DNA of 64,000 nucleotides from Cellulosilyticum lentocellum DSM 5427 (lineage in GTDB: Bacteria; Bacillota; Clostridia; Lachnospirales; Cellulosilyticaceae), in contig NC_015275.1 of assembly GCF_000178835.2 (NCBI RefSeq), positions 3,183,001-3,247,000 on the forward strand, read 5' to 3'. Numbering within the stretch: the stretch's first letter is position 1; every line of letters starts with the position of its first letter. The notes beneath the pieces are model-generated. The model was given only the letters and a program-made list of their open reading frames with translations, had not been told where the DNA came from and searched no databases. The position numbers and the translations under genes were made by a program. Of the stretch, positions 8,478-17,635 are shown piece by piece.

Positions 8478-10451
8478 TTATTTGTTTTCTTCAATTTCCA
8501 TGTGTTTAAGATAATTGAATTTTGTTTTGATTTCTTCATCTACACGATTAACGAAGCTTTCAAGACTTTGTACGCCTTCATCACCTTTTTGACGGCTACG
8601 AACAGAAACTGTTTTGTTTTCCATTTCTTCTGCACCGACAACAACAATATAAGGGATTCTTTCCATACGTGCTTCACGGATTTTGTATCCAATTTTTTCT
8701 GTACGATAGTCAGCTTCTACTTTCAAGATACCATGATCTTTAAACGCTTTAACAACTTCTGCTGCATAGTCTGCATATTTATCAGAAAGTGGAAGCACTT
8801 TAACAGCCACTGGTGCAAGCCATGTTGGGAACTGTCCTGCATACTTTTCAATAAGCATAGCAAGTGTTCTTTCATAGCAGCCAATAGATGTACGGTGAAT
8901 GATAAGTGGATGTTTTTTCTCACCATCTGCATCAATATAAGTCATACCAAGCCTTTCTCCAAGAGCAAAGTCGATTTGTACAGTAATGATTGTATCTTCT
9001 TTACCATGTACATTTTTAAATTGAATATCAAGTTTTGGTCCATAGAAAGCAGCTTCACCTACAGCTTCTTCATAATTAATTTGTAAGTGATCTAATATAT
9101 TTCTCATGAGACCTTCTGTTCTTTCCCAAGCCTCTGGATCATTAATATATTTTCCAGTATTTGCTGGATCCCATTTAGAGAAACGGTAGCTGATATCATT
9201 TTCAATGCCAAGTGTTGCCATCATGTAATTGATTAGCTCAATAACACCTCTAAATTCATCTTCTAATTGTTCTGGTGTACATACAAGATGCCCTTCAGAA
9301 ATAGTGAACTGTCTGACACGAATAAGACCATGCATTTCACCTGATGATTCATTTCTAAATAAAGTAGAAGTTTCACCATAACGAATTGGGAGATCACGAT
9401 AGCTGTGTTGTTCTGCATTATAAACTGTGAATTGGAATGGACATGTCATAGGACGAAGTGCAAATACCTCTTTATCCTTTTCTTCATCTCCAAGTACGAA
9501 CATACCATCTTTATAGTGATCCCAGTGACCTGACATTTTGTAAAGATCACTTTTAGCCATAAGAGGTGTTTTAGTTAATACATAACCTCTTTTTTCTTCC
9601 TCATCTTCTACAAAACGTTGAAGGGTTTGAACAATTCTAGCACCTTTTGGCATAAGTAAGGGTAGACCCTGACCCACTTTTTCATCTGTTGTAAAAAGTT
9701 TAAGTTCACGACCAAGCTTGTTGTGATCACGTTTTTTAGCTTCTTCTAAAGCTTCAAGATGAGCTGCTAAATCTGCTTTTTTAGTAAATGCTGTTGCGTA
9801 TATACGCGCAAGCATTTTGTTCTTTTCATTCCCTTTCCAGTAAGCACCTGCTGCTGATAAGATTTTGAACGCTTCTACAGGTTTTGTACTCATAAGGTGT
9901 GGTCCTGCGCAAAGATCAACAAAGTCGCCTTGTTTGTAAAAAGTGATTTTCTCACCTTCTGGAAGCTCACGTATTAATTCTACTTTATATGGTTCTTCTG
10001 CTTCTTCCATTAATTTAATAGCTTCTTCTCTAGGAAGTTCAAATCTTTCAATAGGAAGTTTTTCTTTAACGATTTTCTTCATTTCAGCTTCAATTTTTTC
10101 AAAATCTGCTTCTACAAAGTGTCTTTCTGTATCAAAATCATAATAAAAACCATCCTCAATAGCTGGTCCAATTGCAAGTTTCACTTCTGGGAAAACCCTT
10201 TTTACAGCCTGAGCTAAAATATGAGCTGCTGTATGACGGAATGCCCATTTTCCTTCCTTATCATTAAATGTAAGGATTTCAAGGTTGCAATCTCCATTAA
10301 GTTCTGTTCTAAGGTCTACCATTTCCCCATTTACTTTACCTGCACATGCCATTCTTGCAAGTCCTGCGCTAAGTTCTTCTGCTACGCCAAGGACAGTAAT
10401 GCCTTTTTGACACTCTTTAACACTGCCATCTTTTAATGTAATTTTAATCAT
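8478..10451 (-). CDS. thrS: threonyl-tRNA synthetase
   Basis: Charges tRNA-Thr. The 657 residues contain, in order, a TGS domain (about 1-62), the HxxxH editing domain with HTAAHILAQAV (about 70) and CAGPHL (about 180), the class II catalytic core (about 240-535; motif 2 near MHGLIRVRQFTISEGH, with zinc ligands in RPMTCPF) and the anticodon-binding domain (about 540-640). The frame is open to a TTG at 10469, but that codon lies in the AAAGGAG ribosome-binding site. The ATG at 10451 has correct spacing and the usual MIKITLKDG start. The gene is preceded by a T-box leader, so expression should respond to uncharged tRNA-Thr. Confidence 0.98.
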   Translation of the reverse strand: MIKITLKDGSVKECQKGITVLGVAEELSAGLARMACAGKVNGEMVDLRTELNGDCNLEILTFNDKEGKWAFRHTAAHILAQAVKRVFPEVKLAIGPAIEDGFYYDFDTERHFVEADFEKIEAEMKKIVKEKLPIERFELPREEAIKLMEEAEEPYKVELIRELPEGEKITFYKQGDFVDLCAGPHLMSTKPVEAFKILSAAGAYWKGNEKNKMLARIYATAFTKKADLAAHLEALEEAKKRDHNKLGRELKLFTTDEKVGQGLPLLMPKGARIVQTLQRFVEDEEEKRGYVLTKTPLMAKSDLYKMSGHWDHYKDGMFVLGDEEKDKEVFALRPMTCPFQFTVYNAEQHSYRDLPIRYGETSTLFRNESSGEMHGLIRVRQFTISEGHLVCTPEQLEDEFRGVIELINYMMATLGIENDISYRFSKWDPANTGKYINDPEAWERTEGLMRNILDHLQINYEEAVGEAAFYGPKLDIQFKNVHGKEDTIITVQIDFALGERLGMTYIDADGEKKHPLIIHRTSIGCYERTLAMLIEKYAGQFPTWLAPVAVKVLPLSDKYADYAAEVVKAFKDHGILKVEADYRTEKIGYKIREARMERIPYIVVVGAEEMENKTVSVRSRQKGDEGVQSLESFVNRVDEEIKTKFNYLKHMEIEENK

Positions 10452-10514
10452 TATTTCTACTCCTTTCAAATTTAAACTATTTTAACCCATGAATGATTAT
10501 TTAATTAAAAGAAC

Positions 10515-10830
10515 CTAAAAAACCCCGTCCCTTTTTAAATAATCATCTTATTTAAAAAGGGACGGGGATATGTATTCCCGCGGTTCCACCCTTGTTACTT
10601 TGCTTGGCTAAGTTATATGAATGCTTCCTCCCTATAAAGAACTATTCATTCATGCTTAAACTTACCAAAGTTAAAGTCACTCGCTTTACTGACGATAACG
10701 GGGTCACCGAATTGTTTTACAATCACTCCGAGGTAGTCTTCACTTATAGTCTTTAAAGATGCTCCCACCACTGCATCTTCTCTCTGAAAAAGCTTTTATA
10801 AGTTACTCGTCTCATCATTGTTTTTTGGTA
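10515..10830 (-). promoter_or_regulatory. T-box leader (tRNA-Thr sensing) of thrS
   Basis: The T-box core GGGTGGAACCGCGGG is at 10577-10591 on the minus strand. It is followed by a strong terminator stem (10523-10541 with 10549-10567, then six T). The AGAGAGAAGATGCAG segment near 10790-10805 fits the base of Stem I. ACC at 10702-10704 in the context GGTGACCCC is the likely specifier codon, a threonine codon matching the downstream synthetase. Binding of uncharged tRNA-Thr would favour the antiterminator. Confidence 0.95.
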
Positions 10831-10911
10831 TTCACTAATAAATATAAATATTATAGGTATTAACAAATTCTTCTTATTTAAAATAAGTTATTCGTCATTC
10901 TTAATGTAATT

Positions 10912-10940
10912 ATTCTAATCAATTGATGCCGTTATGTCAA
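10912..10940 (-). promoter_or_regulatory. sigma-A promoter of the thrS T-box transcript
   Basis: Minus-strand TTGACA (10935-10940) and TAGAAT (10912-10917) are 17 bases apart. The transcript would start near 10905. The stretch 10941-11228 beyond it holds only a short possible coding remnant. Confidence 0.85.
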
Positions 10941-11114
10941 TATTGTTTGATTGTTATTTCTAGGAATCTATTTCCTTATTTATATCATTTCTTTTAATAT
11001 ACCATATGTCCAATACTTACTATGCTCAAAGTTACTGTTCTTTATCTTAGAGCTTAGAATCATATCAATATTAATCTATTGCCACTACTAATTTCCTCTA
11101 TTGACCCTGAAAAC

Positions 11115-11219
11115 TCTTAAATAATAAAAGATTTATCTGAATATCAAAAAAGAGTAAACCTTATTATGCAAGCTTTACCCTCTTTTACCGGATTGGATAG
11201 TGATTTTATTTTAGATTAA
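11115..11219 (+). other. possible short coding remnant
   Basis: A stop-bounded open stretch encodes about 32 residues ending PSFTGLDSDFILD, with no ribosome-binding site and only an internal ATG. The composition is protein-like rather than random, so it may be the tail of a lost gene. I do not recognise it and the call is weak. Confidence 0.2.
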
Positions 11220-11228
11220 GTAACTTAA

Positions 11229-11576
11229 TTAAACTACTGTTTTAGGATTCGAACCATATTGATTATTACTACTATCCCCCTCAGTACAGACTAAAACTAA
11301 TAACCAAATTGGACCAACTAAAGGAATTAGGGCTATAAACCACCACCAACCTGATTTTCCTATATCATGTAATCTTCTTATACAAACCGCTATTCCTGGT
11401 ATAAGTACGGCTAGCGAATAAATAGTACTTAATATACTGGTCTTAAGAATTGTCGCTAAAAACCCAAGGACAATTCCTATAATAATGTTAATCAAAAAGA
11501 ACATCCAGTATTCCTTTCTTCTTGCTCTACCACTAAAATCTGCATATTTTTTTAAAACACCTACATACCACTCCAT
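11229..11576 (-). CDS. DUF805 family membrane protein
   Basis: A 115-residue protein with the DUF805 pattern: an N-terminal WYVGVLKKYADFSGRARRKE followed by the EYW motif, then three to four hydrophobic helices, and RRLHDIGKSGWWWFIALIPL between helices. The C-terminus is short and polar (GDSSNNQYGSNP), as is common in the family. Members sit in the cytoplasmic membrane and their role is unknown. No clear operon partner is present: 112 bases separate it from ytxC and T-box DNA lies downstream. Confidence 0.88.
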   Translation of the reverse strand: MEWYVGVLKKYADFSGRARRKEYWMFFLINIIIGIVLGFLATILKTSILSTIYSLAVLIPGIAVCIRRLHDIGKSGWWWFIALIPLVGPIWLLVLVCTEGDSSNNQYGSNPKTVV

Positions 11577-11688
11577 TTATTTTCCCCCAATAATCACTAT
11601 CAATCTCCTTTATTATACACTAAATCCTCTAAATATATAATATATTTTTTATTATTTAAATATTGTAAAATCAATAAACATTTACACA

Positions 11689-12525
11689 TTAATTACTGCA
11701 CCACATGCACCCCTTGCAATAGTTAATATTATCATCAAAAATAATTTCTAATGTCTTTAGAAACTGCTGTTCTCTGGCTTTTGCTCTTTGATGAATAATA
11801 AGCTGCTTAGGACTAATCGATATAAGGATATGCAAAATATAATCTTCCCTTGTTAACGTACTATCTAATAACAGTTCCTTACAGTATTGCCCTATATAAA
11901 AGCCTGTCATATTTTTCATGTCTTTATTATAAAGTTGAGGCGCCCCTTCTGTATTATAAATAAGATGTAGTATTTCCTCTAATGGTACACTTAAAATGCT
12001 CATATCTCTCATAAGCTTAATAAAAGTTACAACCTCTTTCTTCATACTATAATCCAAAACAAATTGTTCCAATAAATCGCTTAATAGAATCTGATATTTT
12101 TGAGTTCTAAATTGTATCCAACCTTCTATATTAAATATGCTTGTTTTTTTTATTTCCTGTAAAATAGGTACATATAATAAATAATAGGTAAAAGAAGAAA
12201 AGCCTTCTTGCCTTGATAGGTAATTATTATTCATAAAGGCATTCATAATATCTCTTTTATCTATATGTCTCAACTCTTCTTTACTTTTTAAATAGGTTAT
12301 ACAAACTCTACTAATAACTTGTTTTTGAACCAAATCACTCATCACATGAGCCAATTGCTCATCACAAAATTCTTTAGTATCTTCCATCAAACAGGCTACT
12401 TCATAGATACTTCCTATTTGCCTTACTTCTATTTCATTAGCCATTTCTTCTTCTTGCTCTAGTTCTTCTAGTTTCTCTAATAGTTCTTTTTTATACCTGG
12501 ATGTATAGAGCATATAACAGCACAT
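11689..12525 (-). CDS. ytxC: YtxC-like putative sporulation protein
   Basis: The 278 residues have no signal peptide. The centre carries the YtxC-family pattern EGWIQFRTQKY-LL-LVLDY-KKEVVTFIKLMRDM (about 145-190). A short Cys cluster, CKGCMWC, ends the protein; I have not seen a known metal site that this matches. In Bacillus subtilis ytxC lies beside thrS, and here too it is just upstream of thrS on the same strand, which supports the call. The biochemical role is unknown. The similarity is recognised by eye, so moderate certainty. Confidence 0.65.
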   Translation of the reverse strand: MCCYMLYTSRYKKELLEKLEELEQEEEMANEIEVRQIGSIYEVACLMEDTKEFCDEQLAHVMSDLVQKQVISRVCITYLKSKEELRHIDKRDIMNAFMNNNYLSRQEGFSSFTYYLLYVPILQEIKKTSIFNIEGWIQFRTQKYQILLSDLLEQFVLDYSMKKEVVTFIKLMRDMSILSVPLEEILHLIYNTEGAPQLYNKDMKNMTGFYIGQYCKELLLDSTLTREDYILHILISISPKQLIIHQRAKAREQQFLKTLEIIFDDNINYCKGCMWCSN

Positions 12526-12577
12526 GGCTTATACCTCGATAGTTGTAGTTCTTATTATATAGTATATAACTTTAAGC

Positions 12578-12606
12578 TTGACATCTTGCATTATCCTATA
12601 TAATAT
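12578..12606 (+). promoter_or_regulatory. orphan consensus promoter
   Basis: TTGACA (12578-12583) and TAATAT (12601-12606) are separated by exactly 17 bases on the plus strand. No plus-strand gene follows; a terminator hairpin begins about 35 bases after the predicted start point. Confidence 0.55.
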
Positions 12607-12612
12607 TTCATG

Positions 12613-12682
12613 AATGATGTTTTATGTTATTGTCTATCATTAAAAATAACCTATCAGGTTATTCTGACAGGTTATTTTTAAT
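12613..12682 (+). ncRNA. candidate ~70-nt small RNA
   Basis: Predicted from a promoter at 12578-12606 and an intrinsic terminator at 12640-12682 with no gene between. The unpaired 5' part (12613-12640) would be the seed region. No known family was recognised. Confidence 0.35.
12640..12681. terminator. rho-independent terminator after hslO
   Basis: TAAAAATAACCT and AGGTTATTTTTA form the outer stem and TCAGG/TCTGA the inner part, with A- and T-runs on both sides. It works for hslO on the minus strand and for the orphan promoter on the plus strand. Confidence 0.85.
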
Positions 12683-12690
12683 TGTATAAA

Positions 12691-13566
12691 TTAGATTTGC
12701 TCAATGAGTTCCTCTAATTCTTCTTTGGTAAATTGATATTTGTTACTGCAGAAAGGACATACAAGCTCTGCTTTTTCATCTTCCTTTGCAATTTCTTCTA
12801 AGTCTTTTTTCCCAACACTAATAAGGGCTCTTTCCATACGTTCTTTAGAACAGTCACAATTAAACCTTACTTCTGTTGTATCCATGATTTCAATCTCACC
12901 TAAAAGATTTTCTAAAACATACTCGATAGACTGTCCTTTTTCTAAACACGCCGTTAAAGATTTAAACCCCTTGATTTTTTTCTCTAATTGAGTAATGGCA
13001 TCATCATCTGCATCAGGTAACACTTGAATAATAATACCTCCTGCTTGTCTAATACTATAATCTACATCCACTAAAACACCTAACATAACGACTGAATTAG
13101 TTTGTTCTGATACAGCGAAGTAAAAGCTAATGTCTTCTGCAATTTCACCAGAAAGCATAGGTACCTGGCCTGAGTAAGGTTCCTTAAGACCAAGATCCTT
13201 CATCACAGTCATATTGGCATTTCCTACAGCACCTGCTACATCTAGTTTACCAAACTCATTGAGTGGCAAGTCTACATGAGGATTATAAACATATCCTTTT
13301 ACATCTCCAGCCCCATTAGATTCAGCAATAATACCACCTAGCGGTCCATCTCCTTTAATAATAATGCTTACACGGTCTTCATCTCTTTTAAGCATGCTTC
13401 CCATCATAGCAACCCCTGTTAATGTTCTACCTAAAGCAGCAGCTGCTACTGGTGTTAATCCATGATTAATGCAAGCAGTATTGACAAGTTCCTTTGTATT
13501 AGTCCCAAAAAATCTAAAGTTTCTTTCTTTATCTATTCCTCTAATCATATAGTCTTTAGTTTTCAT
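12691..13566 (-). CDS. hslO: Hsp33 redox-regulated chaperone
   Basis: A cytoplasmic holdase activated by oxidative unfolding. The start MKTKDYMIRG at 13566 is preferred over the longer frame to 13590, whose TTG falls in the AAAGGA binding site. The 291 residues show the Hsp33 N-terminal core (PVAAAALGRTLTGVAMMGSM, about 38-58). The C-terminal zinc switch is CDC (FNCDCSKERME, about 235) plus CPFC (about 268), so all four zinc cysteines are present. The methyltransferase gene lies 39 bases upstream on the same strand, so the two are probably co-transcribed. Confidence 0.96.
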   Translation of the reverse strand: MKTKDYMIRGIDKERNFRFFGTNTKELVNTACINHGLTPVAAAALGRTLTGVAMMGSMLKRDEDRVSIIIKGDGPLGGIIAESNGAGDVKGYVYNPHVDLPLNEFGKLDVAGAVGNANMTVMKDLGLKEPYSGQVPMLSGEIAEDISFYFAVSEQTNSVVMLGVLVDVDYSIRQAGGIIIQVLPDADDDAITQLEKKIKGFKSLTACLEKGQSIEYVLENLLGEIEIMDTTEVRFNCDCSKERMERALISVGKKDLEEIAKEDEKAELVCPFCSNKYQFTKEELEELIEQI

Positions 13567-13605
13567 TTTATTACATCCTTTCTTTATCAAACTATTTATG
13601 TCCTT

Positions 13606-14355
13606 TTATCCGTTATTTCTTACAATAAAGGTTGCTCTTTCAGAAAGCTCCACTAATGGCTTATTACTATAGTTATCATTCACCTCTAAAACCTCAAGAC
13701 CAGCTTTCTCTAATAAAGCCTTAACTTGCTCCATGCTATACGCTCTTTGATAATGATTCTCTATACTTCTATCATATTTGCCATCTTCATCCTGAATGAA
13801 GAAGCTTACTTCATACTCATTGATTTCCTCTTCTTCATCATAGTAGTTTGTCCAAATATAAGCCGCTTCCTCAGTTTGATCTGCAAAAATTTGATTTCCT
13901 AATACTTCTTTATATTTATACTGTGTATTCATATCAAAAATAAATAATCCTGAGGGTTTTAAAAAACGCTTAACTCTCAAAAAAGACTGTAGTAGTTCTT
14001 CTTCTTCTAATAAATAGTTCATAGAATCACAGCAGCTACAAATAAAATCTACAGGTTCTCCTAATTCAAAACTAGCCATATCTTGTAATAAATATAAAAT
14101 TTCTAATTCATCTTCAAAGGCATGATCTTGAGCCATCATTAGCATTTCTGCTGACAAATCAATTCCTATTACTTCTAGTCCCTTTTTAGCAAACAAAGTC
14201 GTCATTTGACCTGTACCACAGCCAAGCTCACATACCGACTTAGGACTCAAATTGTATTTATTTAAACTAGCTTCTATATAAGAAAACCATTTCTCATAAG
14301 GTGTATCTTCCATAAACAAATCATATACACTAGCAAACTGATTATAGCTTTCCAT
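13606..14355 (-). CDS. class I SAM-dependent methyltransferase
   Basis: The 249 residues have the class I Rossmann methyltransferase motifs: VCELGCGTGQMTTLFAKKG (motif I, about 43-60), an acidic end to beta-2 (EVIGIDLSAEML), and ICSCCDSMNYLL at motif post-I/IV (about 105). The C-terminal half is a beta-rich extension with many acidic residues. This resembles the Methyltransf_25/YodH-like group often found beside hslO in clostridia. The substrate is unknown. The ATG at 14355 is preferred over the GTG two codons earlier because AGAGG has proper spacing to it. Confidence 0.88.
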   Translation of the reverse strand: MESYNQFASVYDLFMEDTPYEKWFSYIEASLNKYNLSPKSVCELGCGTGQMTTLFAKKGLEVIGIDLSAEMLMMAQDHAFEDELEILYLLQDMASFELGEPVDFICSCCDSMNYLLEEEELLQSFLRVKRFLKPSGLFIFDMNTQYKYKEVLGNQIFADQTEEAAYIWTNYYDEEEEINEYEVSFFIQDEDGKYDRSIENHYQRAYSMEQVKALLEKAGLEVLEVNDNYSNKPLVELSERATFIVRNNG

Positions 14356-14609
14356 TTTCACACCTCTTTTACGCCATTTATTCTAACCTTATTATTATAG
14401 CCATTTTTATATTTTTAAGCTAGTCTTTTCATCATATAAAACCAAGTTTATGCTATTGTTATTGTTTTTTAATTTCGTATGTTATGATATCAGTATTAGG
14501 AATATATTAGTAGTAATCTTTTTATATTTCTTCTTCTCCTTTTCATAGCTTATACATATTAAGGAGATATACTAAATTTTAAATTAATCTATAGGAGAGT
14601 GATTTTAAG

Positions 14610-15893
14610 TTGGACCCATCGTTATCGGTACAGATTGTTATTTTAATTATTTTACTTTTAGGCTCTAGCTTCTTCTCGGCTTCAGAAACAGCACTTATGA
14701 GCATTAGTAAAATAGAAGTGCGTTATATGGTTGAGCAAAATATTAAAGGTGCTAAATTACTAGATAAATTACTTGAGGATTCTAACAAACTTCTTAGTGT
14801 TATTCTAGTAGGTAATAACCTAGTTAACATTGCAGCTTCTTCCTTAGCTACTGTCATAGCCATTGATCTTAGTGGCGGATCAGATGGTAGCTTAGGTGTA
14901 GGTATTGCAACTGGTATTATGACCTTACTCATTCTTATTTTCGGTGAAATTACACCTAAATCTTTATCTGCTCAAAATGCACAAAAGATAGCACTGTTAG
15001 TCGTACGACCTATCTCTATCATCGTTACTGTTTTTACACCCGTTGTTAAAATTCTCATGTTTATTACTAATGGTATCATTCGTCTACTTGGTGGCAAACC
15101 TGATGCTACTAAACCTTTTATTACAACAGATGAACTTAGAACAATTGTGACAGTAAGTCACGAAGAAGGTGTCTTAGAGACTGATGAAAAGCAAATGATT
15201 TATAATGTATTTGATTTTGGTCAGTCCTGTGCAAAAGATATTATGGTACCACGTACAGATATGATTTGCGTTGATTTAGATGCAACCTATGAAGAAATTC
15301 TCACTTTATATAAAGAAGAACAATTTTCTAGAATGCCTGTTTATCAAGAAACACATGACCATATTGTAGGTATTCTACATATTAAAGATCTTATTTTAAA
15401 TGTCGTCTCACCACAACACTTTAAAGTAAGCGATTACTTAAGAGAAGCCTATTTTGTTCATGAATTTAAAAATAACAATGAACTTTTTAAAGAAATGCGT
15501 CTTCAAAAAATAGGTCTTGCTATTGTTTTAGATGAATATGGTGGCACCGCTGGTTTAGTCAGTATGGAAGACTTAATTGAAGAAATCATGGGAGATATTA
15601 ATGATGAATACGACTCTGTTCAAGATGACTTCGTTAAAGTTAGCGAAGAGGAATATGTAGTAGATGGTACTTCTCGTATTTCTGAAGTTAATGAAGAGTT
15701 AGGCCTTGATATTATTTCCAATGATTTTGATTCTATTGGTGGTTTTGTTATCGGCTTATTCGATCGTTTCCCTACTGAAGGAGAACAAATTAGCTATAAA
15801 AATATTAACTTTATAGTAGAAGAAACAGTTAATAATCGTATTAATAGCTTGAGACTTTTATTAAAATCAGATATGAATCAAGACGCTATTTAA
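14610..15893 (+). CDS. CNNM/CorC-type hemolysin-like transporter with CBS domains
   Basis: A membrane protein of 427 residues. The DUF21/CNNM domain holds four hydrophobic segments (about 5-190), including SSFFSASETALMSISKIEVR and the GEITPKSLSA motif. A CBS pair follows (about 213-330, starting VPRTDMICVDLD) and then a CorC_HlyC domain (about 345-422). Family members handle Mg2+ or Co2+ efflux. The start is TTG at 14610 with GGAGAG about 10 bases upstream; no ATG in frame fits the N-terminal helix. It is a single-gene unit ending in the terminator at 15938-15983. Confidence 0.92.
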   Translation: MDPSLSVQIVILIILLLGSSFFSASETALMSISKIEVRYMVEQNIKGAKLLDKLLEDSNKLLSVILVGNNLVNIAASSLATVIAIDLSGGSDGSLGVGIATGIMTLLILIFGEITPKSLSAQNAQKIALLVVRPISIIVTVFTPVVKILMFITNGIIRLLGGKPDATKPFITTDELRTIVTVSHEEGVLETDEKQMIYNVFDFGQSCAKDIMVPRTDMICVDLDATYEEILTLYKEEQFSRMPVYQETHDHIVGILHIKDLILNVVSPQHFKVSDYLREAYFVHEFKNNNELFKEMRLQKIGLAIVLDEYGGTAGLVSMEDLIEEIMGDINDEYDSVQDDFVKVSEEEYVVDGTSRISEVNEELGLDIISNDFDSIGGFVIGLFDRFPTEGEQISYKNINFIVEETVNNRINSLRLLLKSDMNQDAI

Positions 15894-15937
15894 GTAAATA
15901 CACTTAACAAAGATTAATTAAATAAATATATGTAACA

Positions 15938-15983
15938 AAAGCCACTTAAGAGATTATTTATTTCTCCTAAGTGGTTCTTTTCT
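15938..15983. terminator. rho-independent terminator
   Basis: GCCACTTAAGAGA (15941) pairs with TCTCCTAAGTGG and is followed by CTTTTCTT on the plus strand. It ends the CorC-type gene and lies just downstream of the convergent SASP gene. Confidence 0.85.
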
Positions 15984-15993
15984 TAAAGCTGCT

Positions 15994-16203
15994 TTATTTG
16001 CTGTTATTGGCTTCTTCTGCAGCTTTGTTAAGCTCTCTCTTTTTCTTAGTCATTAACCCTCCAATACGACCTGTCTCTTTGGCACTAAGAGCCTTCCAAC
16101 CTCCTTCTTGTACTTTATCTAATAAGCCTAGTTCTTCGGCTATTTCTAACTTCATTTTGTCTTCTGGTGATAGTGCATCAAATAGCTTTTCTTTATTTTT
16201 CAT
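15994..16203 (-). CDS. small acid-soluble spore protein, alpha/beta type
   Basis: SASPs coat and protect DNA in spores. This 69-residue lysine-rich protein has the two conserved blocks of the family: KLEIAEELGLLDKVQEGGW (about 18-36) and ETGRIGGLMTKKKRE (about 43-57). The E-GRIGG block is the clearest diagnostic. GAGGAG lies 8 bases before the ATG. Being a likely late forespore gene, it would use sigma-G, but I did not identify a sigma-G promoter with confidence. Confidence 0.85.
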   Translation of the reverse strand: MKNKEKLFDALSPEDKMKLEIAEELGLLDKVQEGGWKALSAKETGRIGGLMTKKKRELNKAAEEANNSK

Positions 16204-16324
16204 ATCATCGACTCCTCTAACTCAATAAAATCTATTAGAGTATGTGGCAATATAAAACTTTTTATACACTTTACTTGTATTTTTATAATTATTAAATTTT
16301 AATCAACAATTACTTCTTTTGTTA

Positions 16325-16353
16325 TTGACTTTTTCATATTAAAATGTTATATT
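16325..16353 (+). promoter_or_regulatory. sigma-A promoter of the dapA transcript
   Basis: TTGACT (16325-16330) and TATATT (16348-16353) are 17 bases apart, placing the start point just before the lysine riboswitch. Confidence 0.85.
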
Positions 16354-16371
16354 CTACACAATTCAATATTT

Positions 16372-16620
16372 TGTAGAGGCGCGGTTGCCAAGAGTAGATT
16401 ATAGGATTTTTACAAGAAAAGATGATTATAGTCAAAAGGGGTAATCGCCGAAGATTAAATAGCTTGTACTATTTATTTCTGGTTGTCTGGTTAATAGCTA
16501 TACAACTGTCATCCTTTATTATACAATAAGGATGGAGTGCTACATATAATCATAAGTTTATTTATATCTATTTTATGATGATTATGCGTGTAGCCAGCCT
16601 CTAGAAGCTGGTTTTTTTAT
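16372..16620 (+). promoter_or_regulatory. lysine riboswitch (L box) with terminator
   Basis: The conserved lysine-aptamer segments appear in order: AGAGGCGCGGTTGCCAAGAG (from 16375), AAAGGGGTAATCGCCGAAG (about 16435), GGTTGTCTGG (about 16483), ACTGTCATC (about 16505) and GGATGGAGTGCTAC (about 16530). A terminator follows at 16592-16618 (CCAGC/GCTGG then seven T). Lysine binding should stop transcription before dapA. Confidence 0.97.
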
Positions 16621-16735
16621 TTGACTAATTTTTGATAACAGTATCTTTCATACGATGCATTGAATAGACTAGTAGCAAAAGATACTTTTTATCAAAGTTA
16701 GTCCTACCACTATAATAAAAACGGAGGATGATACA

Positions 16736-17620
16736 ATGGCAATTTTTAAAGGCGCAGGTGTAGCAATCGTTACACCATTTTATGAAAATGGAGATATTAA
16801 CTTTGGTAAACTAGAGGAATATATTGATTTCCAAATTAGTAATGGTACAGATGCTATTATTATTTGTGGCACCACTGGTGAGGCCTCAACGATGACAGAT
16901 GACGAGCATCTTGAATGCATCAAAGTAGCTGTAGACCGCACTGCTGGCAGAGTTCCAGTTATTGCAGGCACTGGAAGTAATGATACAAGACATGGTATTA
17001 ATTTAACTAGAAATGCAAAAGCTTTAGGAGCAGATGCAACCCTTCAAGTAACACCTTATTATAACAAAGCTACTCAAAAAGGGTTAGTTGAACATTTCAC
17101 AGCCATTGGAAAAGCTGTTGATTTGCCTATGATTCTTTATAGTGTCCCTAGCCGTACAGGTGTGACTATTAATCCTCAAACCGTTTATGAACTTTCTAAA
17201 TATGATTTTGTTCAAGGAATCAAGGAAGCTACAGGCAATATTTCGACTGTTGCTGAGATTGCTGCTCTTTGCGGAGATGATTTCTCTATTTACTCTGGAA
17301 ATGATGATCAGATTATTCCTATTCTTTCTTTAGGTGGAAAAGGTGTTATTTCTGTATTATCTAACGTTGCTCCAAAACAAACTCACGATATTGTTAAACT
17401 TTATTTGGATGGCCACACAAAAGAAGCAAGAGCATTACAGTTAAGATTACTTCCTCTTATTAAAGCACTTTTCTGTGAAGTTAATCCTATTCCTGTTAAA
17501 GCAGCACTTAACTTAATGGGTATGGAAGCTGGTCCATGCAGATTACCTCTTACCACATTAGAAGAAGCTCACTTACCAGGACTTAAAAATGCACTTACAA
17601 ATGCTGGCCTATTAGTATAA
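16736..17620 (+). CDS. dapA: 4-hydroxy-tetrahydrodipicolinate synthase
   Basis: Condenses pyruvate with aspartate semialdehyde, the first committed step to lysine, diaminopimelate and spore dipicolinate. The 294 residues form the expected TIM barrel. The substrate-binding CGTTGEASTM lies at about 44-53, the catalytic Tyr in TPYYNKAT at about 107-114, and the Schiff-base lysine in GIKEATGN at about 162-169. GGAGGATGATACA precedes the ATG. The lysine riboswitch immediately upstream gives feedback control, and dapB follows after 15 bases in the same operon. Confidence 0.98.
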   Translation: MAIFKGAGVAIVTPFYENGDINFGKLEEYIDFQISNGTDAIIICGTTGEASTMTDDEHLECIKVAVDRTAGRVPVIAGTGSNDTRHGINLTRNAKALGADATLQVTPYYNKATQKGLVEHFTAIGKAVDLPMILYSVPSRTGVTINPQTVYELSKYDFVQGIKEATGNISTVAEIAALCGDDFSIYSGNDDQIIPILSLGGKGVISVLSNVAPKQTHDIVKLYLDGHTKEARALQLRLLPLIKALFCEVNPIPVKAALNLMGMEAGPCRLPLTTLEEAHLPGLKNALTNAGLLV

Positions 17621-17635
17621 GAAAGGATGACCCCT

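Noticed and set aside
8439-9086. A 215-codon plus-strand open frame
   Set aside because: It is antisense to thrS, is Phe/Cys/Ser-rich from reverse-complement codon bias, and has no ribosome-binding site.
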